Assembly (NCBI GenBank): GCA_019828545.1
Contig: JACVRA010000153.1
Location: forward strand, 124,001 to 188,000
Direction: 5' to 3'
Length of the DNA stretch: 64,000 nt
From: Paracamarosporium sp. OC-R06-R3
Lineage: Eukaryota; Ascomycota; Dothideomycetes; Pleosporales; Didymosphaeriaceae
The position numbers and the translations under genes were made by a program. The notes under the pieces are model-generated. The model was not told the DNA's origin. It saw only the letters and a list, made by a program, of their open reading frames with translations, and searched no databases. How positions within the stretch are numbered: the first letter of the stretch is position 1; each line of letters begins with the position of its first letter. Of this stretch, positions 9,574 to 21,137 are shown piece after piece.

Positions 9574-11779
9574 CTAGTCATTCTTGCCCAGACCATTTCC
9601 ACCCAAGATTCCGTCCTTCTCACCAAGCTGGAAGTACCCGCCTGTTCTTCGTCGCCTCTTAGCAAGATAAGAAGCAACGATACCGACGACAGCCAGGCCC
9701 AGCGCAACGATGGGATGATCCGAACCAAAGCGGCGAATGGAGCGGAAGATGGATGTGAAAGTTCCAGAAGTGGTTTTTGGGCTGATAGTTGGTGGGTTTT
9801 TGGTCACTTCTTTGACGGTGTCTAGGATGGAGGAGCGGCTCGGATGAATGAACTCGCCGTTGACAGTGACATCCCAGTAGCGGTGGTTCTAGCATTCTCG
9901 TTAGTCTAAAGTTTCGAGAGAACGCAGCTGTTGAACTTACATCCTCATCGTTAATGACGACCCTTTCACCATCTTTCACGTCGATGCCGAAAGTCGTGCG
10001 GATCCAGCGCTCCCAGAAGACACCATCCACCCATGCAAACCCAACCTGTTTACGCTTGATGTCGTTCATATCGATGCGAGTAGCTTTGGCATCGCGCAGA
10101 GCTCGCTGGTCGTTCTTATCTTCAGCTTCTTCAATACGTAGTTGCTTTGCGTCTCGTAATTCCTGGCGTTCGAGCTGGTACATTTGGTCTTCCTTGTCAA
10201 TCCACTCGAGAGCGGCGTTCTTGAGTTCGCGCTTAGCGACTTCGAAAGCATCCGCGTTCTCTCTATCGAGTATAGCGAGTACCACCATCTTTCCGTCCAT
10301 GATCTCACGAGCATTGTCAGACTTAAGTTCTGGAACAATTGGAATCCACACAGACTTCATCCAGGTCATCATCTTCCGTGAGTCGCGCATCTCTTTGGGC
10401 GTACGAGGGCCGTAGTACGTCGGTTTGCCGTCCCTAGATACCATCATGCGCGGCCAGGTCGAAATCTTGAAACGATCGAACATGGCTTGATCGTTTGTCT
10501 TGACCAGTTTTGCCTTGCCGACCAAGTTGAGAGGGAGCCGGTCAAGTGCCTGGAAATCCTCTGATGTCGTTGCGTGGTCGTAAAAGTAAACAAAAATGAC
10601 TTCTTCAGTCTCTTCCATCTTCTTGAATTCTGCAAGATCGACATCCTTAACACCCTCACCGATCGCAACGGCTTTGTTGGCATAATCGATGAAATCACCT
10701 AATCCACGCATGCCGTTGTACTCGGTCCTTTCGCCTCCGTGGAAGAAGAGGATGGTAGGATAGCCTTTAACGCCAGCATCTTTGCATAGTTTATTGTTCG
10801 CGTCGCAGTCAACCTCGCCAACGTTAAGTTTGCCCTGCATCTCGCGAGCCATGGATGCCCAGTTAGGAGCCATTGCCTGGCAATGATGACACCAAGGCGC
10901 GTAGAATTTGATGAACCAAGGATCGGAAGTTGTTGTTACTAGTTCCTGGAATGTCTGCGGATCAAAAGGCAACGAGATACCAGAGGGATTTGGAGTTGAA
11001 GTGGGCTTCGCAGGTGTGGGTTTGGCCACCTTGGGTGGCTCGCTGGTCTTAGAAGGCGCTGCAGCGGTTGTTTCTTCCGCGGACTCGGCTTCCTTTTCCT
11101 TTGCCTCGCCTTCGGTCTCTGGTCCTGTCTCAACTGAGTTCGCGCCAACCTTCGGCAGCTTTGGTCCACCCTGGACACGTGAGCCTGGTCTTATGGTCTC
11201 TAATATCTCCTCCACGAAACCGCTCATGGTCTTCAGGTCCTGTTCGCCAATCTTCTTTGCGACCTCTTTCCCGTCCTTGTACTGTACAATCGAAGGATAA
11301 TTTTCAATATTATGATCTCCGCATACGTCCCTGTATGCTACACAGTCGACCTTTGCAAACTTGAAATCGTACCATCTGGTGAACGAGTTAAGGCCGTCTT
11401 CGTCGTTTTCTTGCGATGTGGTGATAGGCTTGGATGTGTAGTAGAATTCGTATAACGTTTGCCATACAGGCTTCATGCGCATGCAGTGCGGGCACACGGG
11501 AGAGTAGAATTCAACAAGCCTGTAATGGTCAGCAATCGTACGAGCGCGTGAGCTCGCTCAAGGCCCATACCAGTTTCCATGGTCGATTTCCTTGTTAATG
11601 TCTGTACCCAGCTCCGTCATTGGTGGGACCGTCTGGCCATTGAATGTGGTTTCAGGCACAGTCTCGTCTTCCCAGTCATCGTCTGCTGCGGGATCACTGT
11701 TGGCAGACGCGCGTGGTTCTATGGCGAGGGAAGTGGCGATTGTCGCCAGCGACAGGAGAGAATAGAATACGGAGCGCAT
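9574..11779 (-). CDS. EPS1: Eps1-like ER membrane protein disulfide isomerase
   Basis: Transcribed leftward in three exons: 11779-11571, 11519-9941, 9888-9574 (introns of 51 and 52 nt). The product is 700 residues, essentially the length of yeast Eps1. Signal peptide MRSVFYSLLSLATIATSLA. The first thioredoxin domain carries CPHC at about residues 79-82 (WLVEFYSPVCPHC; intron 1 splits its Trp codon). The second carries CHHC at about 280-283 (WFIKFYAPWCHHC). A Glu/Ala/Thr linker separates them. A charged helical region with DAKATRIDMNDIKRKQ precedes the third exon. One membrane helix (HPIVALGLAVVGIVASYLA, about 654-672) is followed by KRRRR and a short cytosolic tail, so it is a type I ER membrane protein. 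Such proteins act in disulfide exchange and ER quality control of plasma-membrane proteins. The start is divergent from the complex I subunit gene, 321 bp away. Confidence 0.9.
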
Positions 11780-12100
11780 CGTGGCGAATGCGTCCTGTCC
11801 ACGACAGGGAGGCCGCTTTGTTCCAAATTCAGGGCCGCTCGCAGCGCTGGTATATTTGCGAACGAGTGCGGGACGACTGCAGAGGGGAGGATCAACGTGT
11901 CCCTAGCGGCGTTCGGCTGGCGAGGAGTGAGAGGGGCTCGGGGCTGATGCACTGCGTAAGAACAGAATACCTAAGGAGTACCTGAGCGAATGACAGGGAT
12001 CTGCTTCCCCGGGGCTTGGCAAGTCGCAACTTCCCTTGACGGCATCACCGCTTTACCCATCCATTGCACCCCAACCCCGCCCCGAACCAGCGCAATCACC
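11780..12100. promoter_or_regulatory. Shared bidirectional promoter (Eps1-like / complex I subunit)
   Basis: Only 321 bp separate the two divergent start codons at 11779 (-) and 12101 (+), so both promoters must lie here or overlap the leaders. The + strand leader just before 12101 is C-rich (CCATTGCACCCCAACCCCGCC). No clear TATA element. The regulatory role is inferred from gene order. Confidence 0.5.
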
Positions 12101-12933
12101 ATGAGAGCAGCTGCACGGCTTCTTGCCAGCGTCAAGCAGGGCCGCTTCCTCGAGGCCGGCGCGCCCACCGGCCTCACAGGCCTCCTCACCCACCCTTCGC
12201 CGCGCTCGACGCTCCTCTACCACTACAATGCGACCCTCGACAAGCTCCAGCAGATCCCAGAGTCCTCCGTATACCGCCAGTCAACCGAAGCGCTTACGAA
12301 GCATCGCTTGAAGATCATCGAGGACGCCATACCCGCAGGATGGGCGCAGTGGCAGGAGACTATCCAGAACAAAATTCACGATGATCCCGAGGCGTTCCAC
12401 TTCAAGCAGACCTCTGGAGGAACCGTTGCCACCCCGCCGAAGTACCAGGATCTTGATCCCAGGACAATCTACGCGGAGTGGGATGGAGAGGCCCCCGTGC
12501 ACTTCCCGCCTGGCATGCGCACTCAGGCCCAACGAAAACCTCACATCGATGCATTGAAGGGCGATGCAAACTATACACCTGAGAGGACCATGAGCCCAGT
12601 CCAGCTCCCCTCGGAGCCACAATATACTATAGAGGCGTAGGTGCACATGCTTTACTCTGATAATTGCCGCTCACGCAAACAGGATAACCGAGCTCGAGAA
12701 CAGGCTCGGCGGCGGCTTGATTGAGGAGGTCATTCAGGTGGCAGAGGGCGAGCACAAACTCGTAGACGAGATGATCAAGGCGAAGGTGTAAGTTTCAAAC
12801 ATCACAAGATTTCCATGGGATGCATGCTGATGAAACGTACAGTTGGGAGCCGCTTGAGGAGCAAGCACCAGAGGGCCAGTGGAAATTTTTTGAGCGTGGG
12901 CTCAGCGGCCATACCGCAACCCAGAAGCCGTGA
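12101..12933 (+). CDS. NADH:ubiquinone oxidoreductase 29.9 kDa subunit (NDUFA5/B13 type)
   Basis: Exons 12101-12636, 12683-12787 and 12843-12933 give 243 residues. The start MRAAARLLASVKQGRFLEAG is mitochondrial-presequence-like. The family core follows: PTGLTGLLTHPSPRSTLLYHYNATLDKLQQIPESSVYRQSTEALTKHRL is typical of the ETC_C1_NDUFA5 domain (motif split here only for description; key residues Thr-Gly-Leu, Tyr-Arg-Gln and Thr-Lys-His-Arg). Exon 2 encodes an acidic helix (ITELENRLGGGLIEEVIQVA) and exon 3 ends with KVWEPLEE and QWKFFERG, both usual for fungal members. The product is an accessory subunit on the matrix arm of complex I. The donor of intron 1 (GTAGGT at 12637) includes an in-frame TAG, so the intron must be removed. 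Confidence 0.94.
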
Positions 12934-15000
12934 GACATGGATTTAGACAGGAAAGGGAATGTAAATAGCCTGTAGGAAGGCCCTGTATCAAGTAGCACAG
13001 CGTTTGCTTTACCTATCTTGGCTATAACGTGCAAGGTCTTCCTCACGTGATGTTGCAGTAGAGAGGTAGACCAAAAAGACGCCTAGAAACGGAGTGGTGC
13101 CGTATTGTCTTGTACTGTTTGAGTCTAAAATCGCGACATGAGCATGCTGTGGAAGTTTTACACGCACCCGCCGCAGTGGTCGAACAGATGTATGTTTTCG
13201 AGCTATGTCGGCCCCAAAACGAGGCTTCTGGGGCGTCTTGGCTCGTTTCAAGGTCCATCTTGGACTTTGCAGACCAGCGTTGGCTGGATGCTTCCGACGT
13301 GGGAAATGCGCAGACGCGGGACGCGGGACGCGTGTTTGTTCGCGAATCCGATATTAATCAGATGCCGCCGCGCATCGATGGGTTGTTTCAATGTCCGTGT
13401 CGGCGTCCTTGGTTCATTCACCGGCATGAGGGTTTGATTGGAGATGCGCCTGTTGGCAGATGGCACGCATGTATTGGTTGAGTATTGGGAGGCCCAAAAG
13501 TCTGTGAGCCAAGCATTCGATGGTCACATGTTGTGAGCGTCACCAGCGTTTAGTCGAGTGAAGTGCGTGCGCCAATGCTTTGCGACTTGGGTGACCGTTG
13601 CAGCCAATGGTCCCGAGACGAGGGCGGGCTGCAGGATTACAGCAATGCAATCCTCATCTGCAACCGTTGGTTGAGAAGGGAAAGCGAAAGCAGCGCACTA
13701 GCCGCCACGCAGCCTGCGGCGTTCGTTAGTGTTCACCCAACGGCATAGTGATCGGCCAACTGCATCAGCGTGAGTCGGCAGCAGTGCTAGCCAGCAAAAA
13801 TGTACAGGTGCGAAGCGATCCTGCCTAACGTTCACAGTTTTGGGCAGGCCTGAGTGGTGTTGACGAGGCGACTGTGAAAAGCTTCCGGTGAGCGATGGCC
13901 GGCTAAGCTGCCGCCGTTCTGCAGGTTTGCTGCACGACATCATTCGCGGCTTCGCGGATCCTTCCCTCTGAGGCTCCGCGGCCAGGCGTGCAAGACGGCG
14001 AGTGGGACTTGAGCTTAATTGCACTGCGAGTATACACGAGTTACATAAGAGGCGCTGGCTGCGAACACGAGGAGAGGTTCCTCCATGGATGGCGACCATG
14101 GCGACGCTGACTCCGGGTGAAGTCGGTGCCGGTGAGCGAGCTGGCTCAGCACTGGGCATGGTGGACGATTGTGGTAAGGTCTAGACGCGAAGCAGGATAG
14201 CAAAAACGGATGATTTGAGCAGGTTATCGACGCCGAGCGCATTAGTCTTGGTGGTGATGATCGCTATGAAAATCGAGTTCGTCGCACAAGGGGACGCGGA
14301 AGATTTTTCCTCGCGCGTGGCGCGACGTAGCACGCAGCGGCCGGCGCTGGGATGTGTGGACTGGCAGCGCGGTACGGTGAGGAGCTGGACCAACGTACCA
14401 ATCCAGCGTACCACAGGACGGTCGAGAGGTTGGGAGGCGTGTGTTCAAAGGCCGAGCAGGATTATTAATAGCGAAGCATCTCCTGACGCACGATGCTGGC
14501 TCGTGTCGACTGACTGGAAAGGTTGTCGGATGCGTCACCATTGGAATCGGCTAAGCGCGGGATGCTGCTTTTGGAGGCGCTCGGCACTCGCGCCGGCATC
14601 GTCACGATAGTACGTAAGCTGACCCTCGACGGGTGAAGAGACAGACAGACAAGTGGCCAGCAGCCTCAGGAACTGGGTGCCGCGGCCGTCGTAGCAGCAC
14701 GGAGCCCTGCAGCAGCGCTGGTTTCGTTTTGAGGGCGTTCCATGCAGCCTTCTCGAAGCGGCGAATGAGGCCGAGCTGGTCTGATCCCGCCGTTGCGACG
14801 GGTGCAGGGGGGGGACCCCATCCGCCGCCAGGGTGCAGCAGCGCCGCCAGCAGTGCAGCACTGCGGCACTGCAGCACTGCATCGTTGGGAGCTCCCGAGC
14901 AGCGCCGTGAGGCTGTTTGGCGACGAGGGCGCGCGGTTTCAGCGGCCGGAAATAACGCTCCTGCGCGCGCCACAGCCGGCCTGCCCTCTGTGGGAGGTTG

Positions 15001-15035
15001 GCGGCTGGCGGCTGGCGGCTGGCGGCTGGCGGCTG
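15001..15035. repeat. Heptamer tandem repeat (GCGGCTG)x5
   Basis: Five perfect head-to-tail copies of GCGGCTG, followed by a partial sixth (GCT). The period of 7 would shift any reading frame when copy number changes, which argues against this being coding. Likely a polymorphic minisatellite in the promoter region of the C2H2 gene. Confidence 0.9.
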
Positions 15036-15324
15036 GCTCAAGTTCGGGCTGGGCTGCGCTGCGGCATCCGATCCGAGGCTCGCGATGCGTACGGGCAGAC
15101 GGCCTCAGACGAGACGCAGTGTCGCCGTGGCGCGCGGCGATGGGCGCAGGCATGCCGGCCGGCGTCATCTTGCAGCCTGCACCGCGCGTCACGTGCCCTG
15201 CTGCGCACCGTCGTGGCCCACGGCTCGCACGCACCGCGGGCTGCTGTTGGGCCGCGCCTGCCTCTGCTCGCCCTCGTCCCTTCCCTGCCTCGTCCTCCCC
15301 TCTGGCGCGAGCTTGCCGCGTCCA

Positions 15325-15402
15325 ACGCACACGCACACGCACCCACGCACCCACGCACACACCACACACACCACCTCCGCGCCCTCGACACCCCCCCCCC
15401 CC
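15325..15402. repeat. CA-rich microsatellite followed by a 12-base poly-C run
   Basis: An imperfect (CA)n/(CGCA)n tract runs to about 15373, then CTCCGCGCCCTCGACA leads into 12 consecutive C at 15391-15402. The + strand is almost purely C/A with few G, a composition seen in fungal promoters and leaders. The poly-C run is prone to length variation and sequencing error. Confidence 0.8.
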
Positions 15403-16138
15403 AGCGCCGCCAGCGCCCCCCTGCCCAGCGCCCATTGCTAGCACGCTCGATCCGGCTCAGGCCGCCGCTGCTTTACCGCTTCAGGCTCTGCTCGTTAGCT
15501 GCTCCTCGCCGGCCAGCACCGGCGTCTTTGGCGTCTTTGTGCAGCTTCGCAGCAGGGAAACCAAGGCGTGCGCGGCGGAATCGGAGACAGCGCCTTCCCT
15601 AGAGCCGCCAGGTCACAAATTTTTCCACTGCGACCACTCCGCGTCAGTACCACTGTCCTCCACCAAGCACGCTGCCCGCCCGCCCGACGCCCATTCTCCA
15701 TCGCCTTCGCCGCGACTCTTGTTCCTGACGGCCTCGTGCTGCGCGCTCCACTTGGTTCTCCGGCTGAGGCTGAAGCGGTGGGCCCTGCGATCTGCACACC
15801 TGCCCTGGTCGCCGCGTGAATTTGCCGGCGCCAGCGAAACTTCATCAATAGCACGGCTCACTATTGCTTGACTGCTGCCACCCACCAACAAGTCAGCAGC
15901 CCACGCCGTGTCCCGCGCTCCAGACTCATCTCACCCTCTCCACCACTGCTCCATCCAACAAGCAATCCGTCGCGGAGGCCCCCTCGACCCTCAACGCGCA
16001 TTCCCGCCTCCAACCAAGACCCACCCGGGCTCCGCAAGCTCCTTCGAGGCCCAGAGTTCCCCAACGCCATCCTCGTTGTGCCGCAGACGAGTCCTGTCTG
16101 CCCACTGTCCCACGCACCCCTCCAGGCTACTCCGTCGA

Positions 16139-16273
16139 ATGGTTGAGCCGCCCGCACCACTCATTGGTCGCGTCTCTCCCTCCACCCACCGTGATACTCT
16201 GCTATCATGGACGACCGCTTCCGCCAACCTGGCGTGCCCAACTCCAACGGCAACGCCCAGTATCCTTCTCTGA
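16139..16273 (+). other. Upstream ORF overlapping the start of the C2H2 regulator
   Basis: An ATG at 16139, 68 bases before the main start at 16207, opens a 44-codon frame in another phase. It ends at 16273, beyond the main ATG. If it lies in the mature mRNA it would compete with initiation at 16207. Its context (CGAATGG, C at -3) is weaker than the main start (ATCATGG, A at -3). Whether it is transcribed is unknown. Confidence 0.45.
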
Positions 16274-19200
16274 GCCAGTCCTACAATGGCGCACAGCAGA
16301 ACACCCTGCCGCCTCTCGGTAGCGCCCAGCAGTATCCCTCCCTGTACAACCACCACAACAGCAACCCGCAGACGCCCATCACCCCTCACACGCCTGTAAC
16401 CTCTACCGCGACCTCGGGCGCCTCCATCCCCCCCATTGCACCGCAGCACCCGCCTCTGCGCCCACTCCAGCCATCGCCCTCGTACATGCTCACCACCTCG
16501 TCCTACTCCCAGGCGCCGCTCCTTCCCACTTCTGGTGCCCACTCTAACGCCATGGGTCAGAATCCTCTCACCGCTGGACTGCAAGACGTACGCGCTGGCG
16601 GCATGGGAATGGGTCATCCTGCACTCTACCCTCACCCGCCCGTCCTTTCCAACCAAGACTCTGAACCCGTTCACGTTGTCGGACAGCAAGGGCGTCGCGG
16701 CGTGCTGCCCACACATCCCGGCCGTCCCAGCCCCGCCGTGGGCAAGACCATCACAAACCCTACCAAGAACGCCGAGGGCAAGTACGAGTGTCCGCACTGC
16801 AACAAGACGTACCTTCACCTGAAACATCTCAAGCGCCATCTCCTCAGACGTGAGTTACACCGTGAAAAAAAAAAAAACTCGCGTCTTCTGTTCACTGCTA
16901 ACCATCATAGACACCGGTGAGCGACCATACCAATGCCACCTTTGCAAAGACACGTTCTCGCGTAGCGACATTCTGAAGCGCCACTTTCAAAAGTGCTCCA
17001 TTCGTCGGGGTAACCCTACGGGTGCGAGCCATCTGCAAAACGCGCAGTCGCACCTGCAAAAAAATCGACAGCCGAGCGGCGCAGAGGCCAACTCGTATCT
17101 CAACCACATGGGTACCTCCATGCCTTATTCTGACGCTGCCTATGGTAGCACGGCGCTTGGAAACATGCAGCCCATGGCCTCGATGCAGACTGACGGCTAT
17201 GGCGATGGCCTTCCGCCCATGAACGCGCACCAGTCCATGTCCGCAAGAACCTCCAGGTCAAACAGCCTCATTCGTCCCGGCAGTGGAGTCGAAGAGAACC
17301 GAAGAAGCATGTCTGCCCTCGACATGGGCCATGCCCGTCTGAACTTCAATGATTTCCGCTCAGCCAACGGTATGACGAATAACATGTCTCACGACATGAG
17401 TCCTTACGGCAATCAGCAGAGCCAGCCCGCCACAGCTGTTCCCAACGGTCAGCCGCATTACAGCTATGACAGCGCCATGGGACACCAGGAGATCACCCCG
17501 ACCAGCATGTCCGTGAAACAGGAAGACGCCGACCCCACCTCCTACGGGCGCCCAACTCTACCCACTGTGAACGGTCTTTCCAATGGACAGGATCATCCAG
17601 CGCGATGGAACGGGTCTTTCGGTGCCAACGGCGACGGTCAATCCCAGGATAACTTCCTCATGAACTCAAGTATGGCGAGTGGTCCACACCCCACTAAAGC
17701 GGGAGGTGTTCTGACTGTCAACAATTTCTAGACCCCAGATGATACCGCTTGTGATGTGATGCTTAGTGGAATGTACTCGGATTCTGGATTTGCTGGTTCC
17801 GCTTCTGTTTTTGCCAACTGGGATTTCGGCCCAGTCGATCCGTTGCATGAAAAGGCGAATGCCCTGGTCGCTTTTTGTTATCCCGAGCCTTCCCTGTTGA
17901 TCCCCGGGTCGAATGCCGCGCATGGTTACGAAGCACTAAAAGGATTGTTAACGGTGGACAACCTTAAACACTTTCTGGAGCTGTACAAACATTTTCAAAG
18001 CCATTGGCCCATGATTCACGCGTCCCTCGATCTTTTCAGTGCGTACGATGGGCTCATCCTTAGCATTGTATGCATTGGGGCGGTGTATTCGGACAGGATA
18101 GGTGTAAAAGAGGTTCGCTGGTTGATGGAGCTGGTGAGGGCTTCGATTTTTCGGTCCTCACAGCTGTACAAAGGAGCTTCCGAAAGAGCTAGGGATGTTG
18201 TAGAAAAAAGCATGCCACTTTCTGGTAATATTCAAGAGGTTCAGGCCTTGGTGCACATTCATTCATTGTTCGTGTGGCATGGCAACCAGAAGCAGCGGCA
18301 AGAAGCGCGAGAAGAATTTTGGGTCCTTGCCAATATCGTACGACAGTTGGGTTTGCTGCGACCATTGCCCACTGGACATTCAAACTCGAGTGCACTGCAT
18401 CAACCGGGACCCATGAATGCGAGCGACTTCACCACCTGGACCTGGGAGGACTGGCTAGAGCAGGAAATACGGATACGTGTGATGTATCTTGTATTCCTGA
18501 TTGATGCCTCTCTTGCGATTTTCTTCAACGTCCAACCTCAGTTCGATATTTACGACATTCAGCTCCCCTTACCAGCTGATGATGCAGCCTGGGAAGCAAA
18601 GACTGGTGAAGAGTGTGCAAATGCGCTAGGTCTCCGAGGTGAAGTCGCTCAAGTGCAGAACTATGCCGGAAGTCGACGCGCGAAACAGCTTGTCATGTCT
18701 GAAGCTCTTGTTCTGCTTCACCAAGGCAGCAACCTCCCTCATCGAGCTACGAACGTCTACTCCAAGTTCATCTTGATTCATGCCATTCATGTACAGATCT
18801 TCAAGCTTCAACGTCAAATCTTCAACTCTTCCGGTTTCTCATCTAGCGGTGCCAGCACACCTCAATCGTACAACGACGGCACAACTAGTAACGGTAGTAG
18901 CGGGGCTGTTACTCCAACCGACGGTATTGGTGCTCATTACCCCCAACTCCAGGGTATGCTTCGCAGTACCATGTGCGCACTCATGCTTTGGAAGAAGCAG
19001 TGGGACGCGGACATGCAGCTTCAGTATGGTACCAAGCAGAGACCTCTCGGATTTTGCAGGGACGGTATTCACTACTACTTTCTCGCCAAGATATTCCTCC
19101 AAAGTTCACATCGTGAGGACTGGGCAGTCCCGCCGGACACTCGATTTCAACAAGTTTTCAACCAGCTCAAATACATTCGGACACACGTCGTTTCTGACTC

Positions 19201-19321
19201 GACTTCGAAAAACCTCGATATCGGCAGCGTTACTACGATCAATGACGAATATGGCATGGCGGATCTCACCCTGAATATGAAGCTGCTTTTTACACCTATT
19301 TACGATACCCCAACAAGTTAA
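16207..19321 (+). CDS. C2H2 zinc-finger transcription factor with fungal-specific (Fungal_trans) domain
   Basis: Exons 16207-16849, 16911-17669 and 17739-19321 give 994 residues. The Pro/Ser/Gln-rich N terminus precedes two tandem fingers: C195-x2-C198-x12-H211-x3-H215 and C223-x2-C226-x12-H239-x3-C243 (a C2HC variant), joined by the standard TGERPY linker. Intron 1 interrupts the last His codon of finger 1 and holds a run of 13 A. A low-complexity Ser/Asn/Met-rich region follows. Exon 3 carries the fungal-specific regulator domain (DTACDVMLSGMYSDSGF, then WPMIHASLDLFSAYDGLIL and the helices WTWEDWLEQEIRIRVMYLVF). Removing intron 2 (GTATGG at 17670, branch CTGAC, CCAG at 17738) avoids a TAG at 17729. 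Two fingers plus a Fungal_trans domain is a known Pezizomycotina arrangement; I do not assign an orthologue. Confidence 0.92.
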
Positions 19322-21137
19322 CGACGGCGCGCGACCTTCCCGACCATCATCAGCATCACCCTCGCACAGGGAGTGACTCTACCAGAAAGCGTTTCTGTTT
19401 TAAGAGACGGTCCAATAAATCACAGATCCTTTACGATCCACTAGCATTGCATCCGGCGGTCATCATCACTGTCTATTATCACATACACTACATGGATCAC
19501 GTCCTCTGGACCCTAACTGAGCTTTCGGCTAGGCCTGCATCACATAATGGCGTTATTTGAGTTTTCAAAATTTTCGGCTTTTTTTTTTTCATAAAGGGCG
19601 CCTCAGTGCGCCAGATCGAGCATAACGACAAAGGCGGTTTACGTTTGCATTTACGATCGTGTTTTTTAGCAACGAGCAAAAAGCATAGATGTTCTCCTCA
19701 CGGCGTGCATTTCAGGGCGCAAAACAGGGGCCAGCTTCAACTTCCAACGGGCAACTAGACGCGAGGGAGACATGAGTTTGAATTCAAAGAAAAAGGTATC
19801 AATGTTGTTGGGGTGCACATCTCTGATCATTCGATTGGCTGGCTTTGTTGTGCTCCAGCTCATACTCTGTTCTTGTACATTTGGCCCAACATTCATGGTT
19901 TCTGGGGCTTTTTGCATTTTGAGTTTGAGTCGTGTGAGCAAAGTATCGTATAGAATTAGATCGACCATAGCCGGCAAGCGCAACCGGAGAGAAAAGTAGA
20001 AATGAATGACATTTGAATACCGATCACAATATCCATGCCATTATCGCGTATTCGTATTCGTATTCACCCAGCGAGTCATTTGACGATCTCAATCCGATGG
20101 ACTCTAGAGCTGATACTCGGATCGAATTTCAGGGTGGCTAGGCATGGGTTGGAAAGCACGCGATTATCCCTACTCGCGCTCTGGGGGTTGACCCGTACAC
20201 ACCCGGCTTCGTTCACCGTGGTAATGTGAATCGAACAAAAGTCAACCATGTTCATCATCTCCCGAGTCATCTGACAGTCGAACAGTCGAGAACTGGGCTG
20301 CCGTGCGGACCGTGTCTGATGTGCTGTTTCAGCCCAGCAAGCTTCATACACGCGCTTTAGACTTTGCGCACCGGTTAAAATGTGGTCTGTGGACGCTTGC
20401 GTCTCGCCTTCTGTGCCATCGAGACTTCCCCAGACCCCATCACATCAATGCGCATGCCCGGCAACCCCAGAGACAGCTAGATGGGAGTCACGTGATTTTG
20501 CAGAGGGGCTCGCATGCTTCCTGATGGGGATGGTGTGGGACGGATGCATTACAGATGGGCGAGGAGACTAGGATGGGAAACATTCCGCCGCGCCGAACAG
20601 CGGCCCGCGGGGTTTCACAGCGGTGATGTGCGTGTGTGCTAGGCTTTTAGCGTCCATCATGCCGTGGTGGGTGTCGAGGAGGAACGAGTCTGCTACTTGA
20701 ACGAACGCTAGAAGAAATTGGCGTGCGAGCTAGATTATGGGAGTAGGAGATGTCCGTTTAGCGTGCGTTGTAGTAGGCGAGCTATACCGTAGTTGCTAAG
20801 AGAGCGTCGTTTGAGCAGCCTGGGGCATGCAAGGTCTATGCGAGTGATGCGGGTTGCCATGTGCATGATGGGTGTAGCAAGCCAGGCTGCAGGGCATAGG
20901 GGTTCGCATTTCATCCGTGGAGCGCTGCGAGGTAAATCTGGGGAAGCCTAAAAGGATAATGGCTGCCCAGCTGGCTGAGGCGTTCAGGCACGCTCGTTGA
21001 ATCTCCTTCCTGCTGGTCTTGCGGTTTGCTTTCTTTTGCGCGAGCGAGTGCTTGAGGCGGGTGCTGAGAGCTTACGAGCGCTCGACTTATGTTTCTCTGA
21101 GACAGTGTCTTGGATTTGTTTTTTCTTCGTTGCCGTG
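19322..21137. other. 1.8 kb intergenic region
   Basis: The C2H2 gene's 3' side is AT-rich with poly-T (TTTTTTTTTT at about 19580). A short GTATTC triplication sits near 20047-20064. Remaining frames are short and motif-free. The frame leading into the ATG at 21138 is open upstream to about 20997 without another ATG, so the next gene's leader probably starts there. Confidence 0.5.

Larger units (their letters stand above)
12934..16206. other. Long 3.3 kb intergenic/leader region, GC-rich in its second half
   Basis: No gene supported. From about 14600 to 15870 the sequence is strongly GC-rich, so long open frames appear on both strands at once; their translations are Ala/Arg/Pro/Ser-rich and motif-free, as expected when stop codons are rare. 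From about 15870 to 16206 the + strand becomes C/T-rich with few G runs (CATCTCACCCTCTCCACCACTG), typical of a fungal transcription start and 5' leader. Much of the right-hand part is therefore probably promoter and leader of the C2H2 regulator at 16207. Confidence 0.55.

Noticed and set aside
14602..15871. Very long open frames on both strands (280 residues minus, 412 residues plus)
   Set aside because: High GC removes stop codons in all frames; translations are Ala/Arg/Pro-rich, motif-free and cross tandem repeats of period 7.
15991..16839. 282-codon minus-strand frame opposite the C2H2 gene's first exon
   Set aside because: Antisense shadow of a GC-rich, Pro/Ser-coding exon; Gly/Val/Arg-rich translation with no motif.
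20047..20064. Short GTATTC triplication
   Set aside because: Only three copies; too small to call a meaningful repeat.
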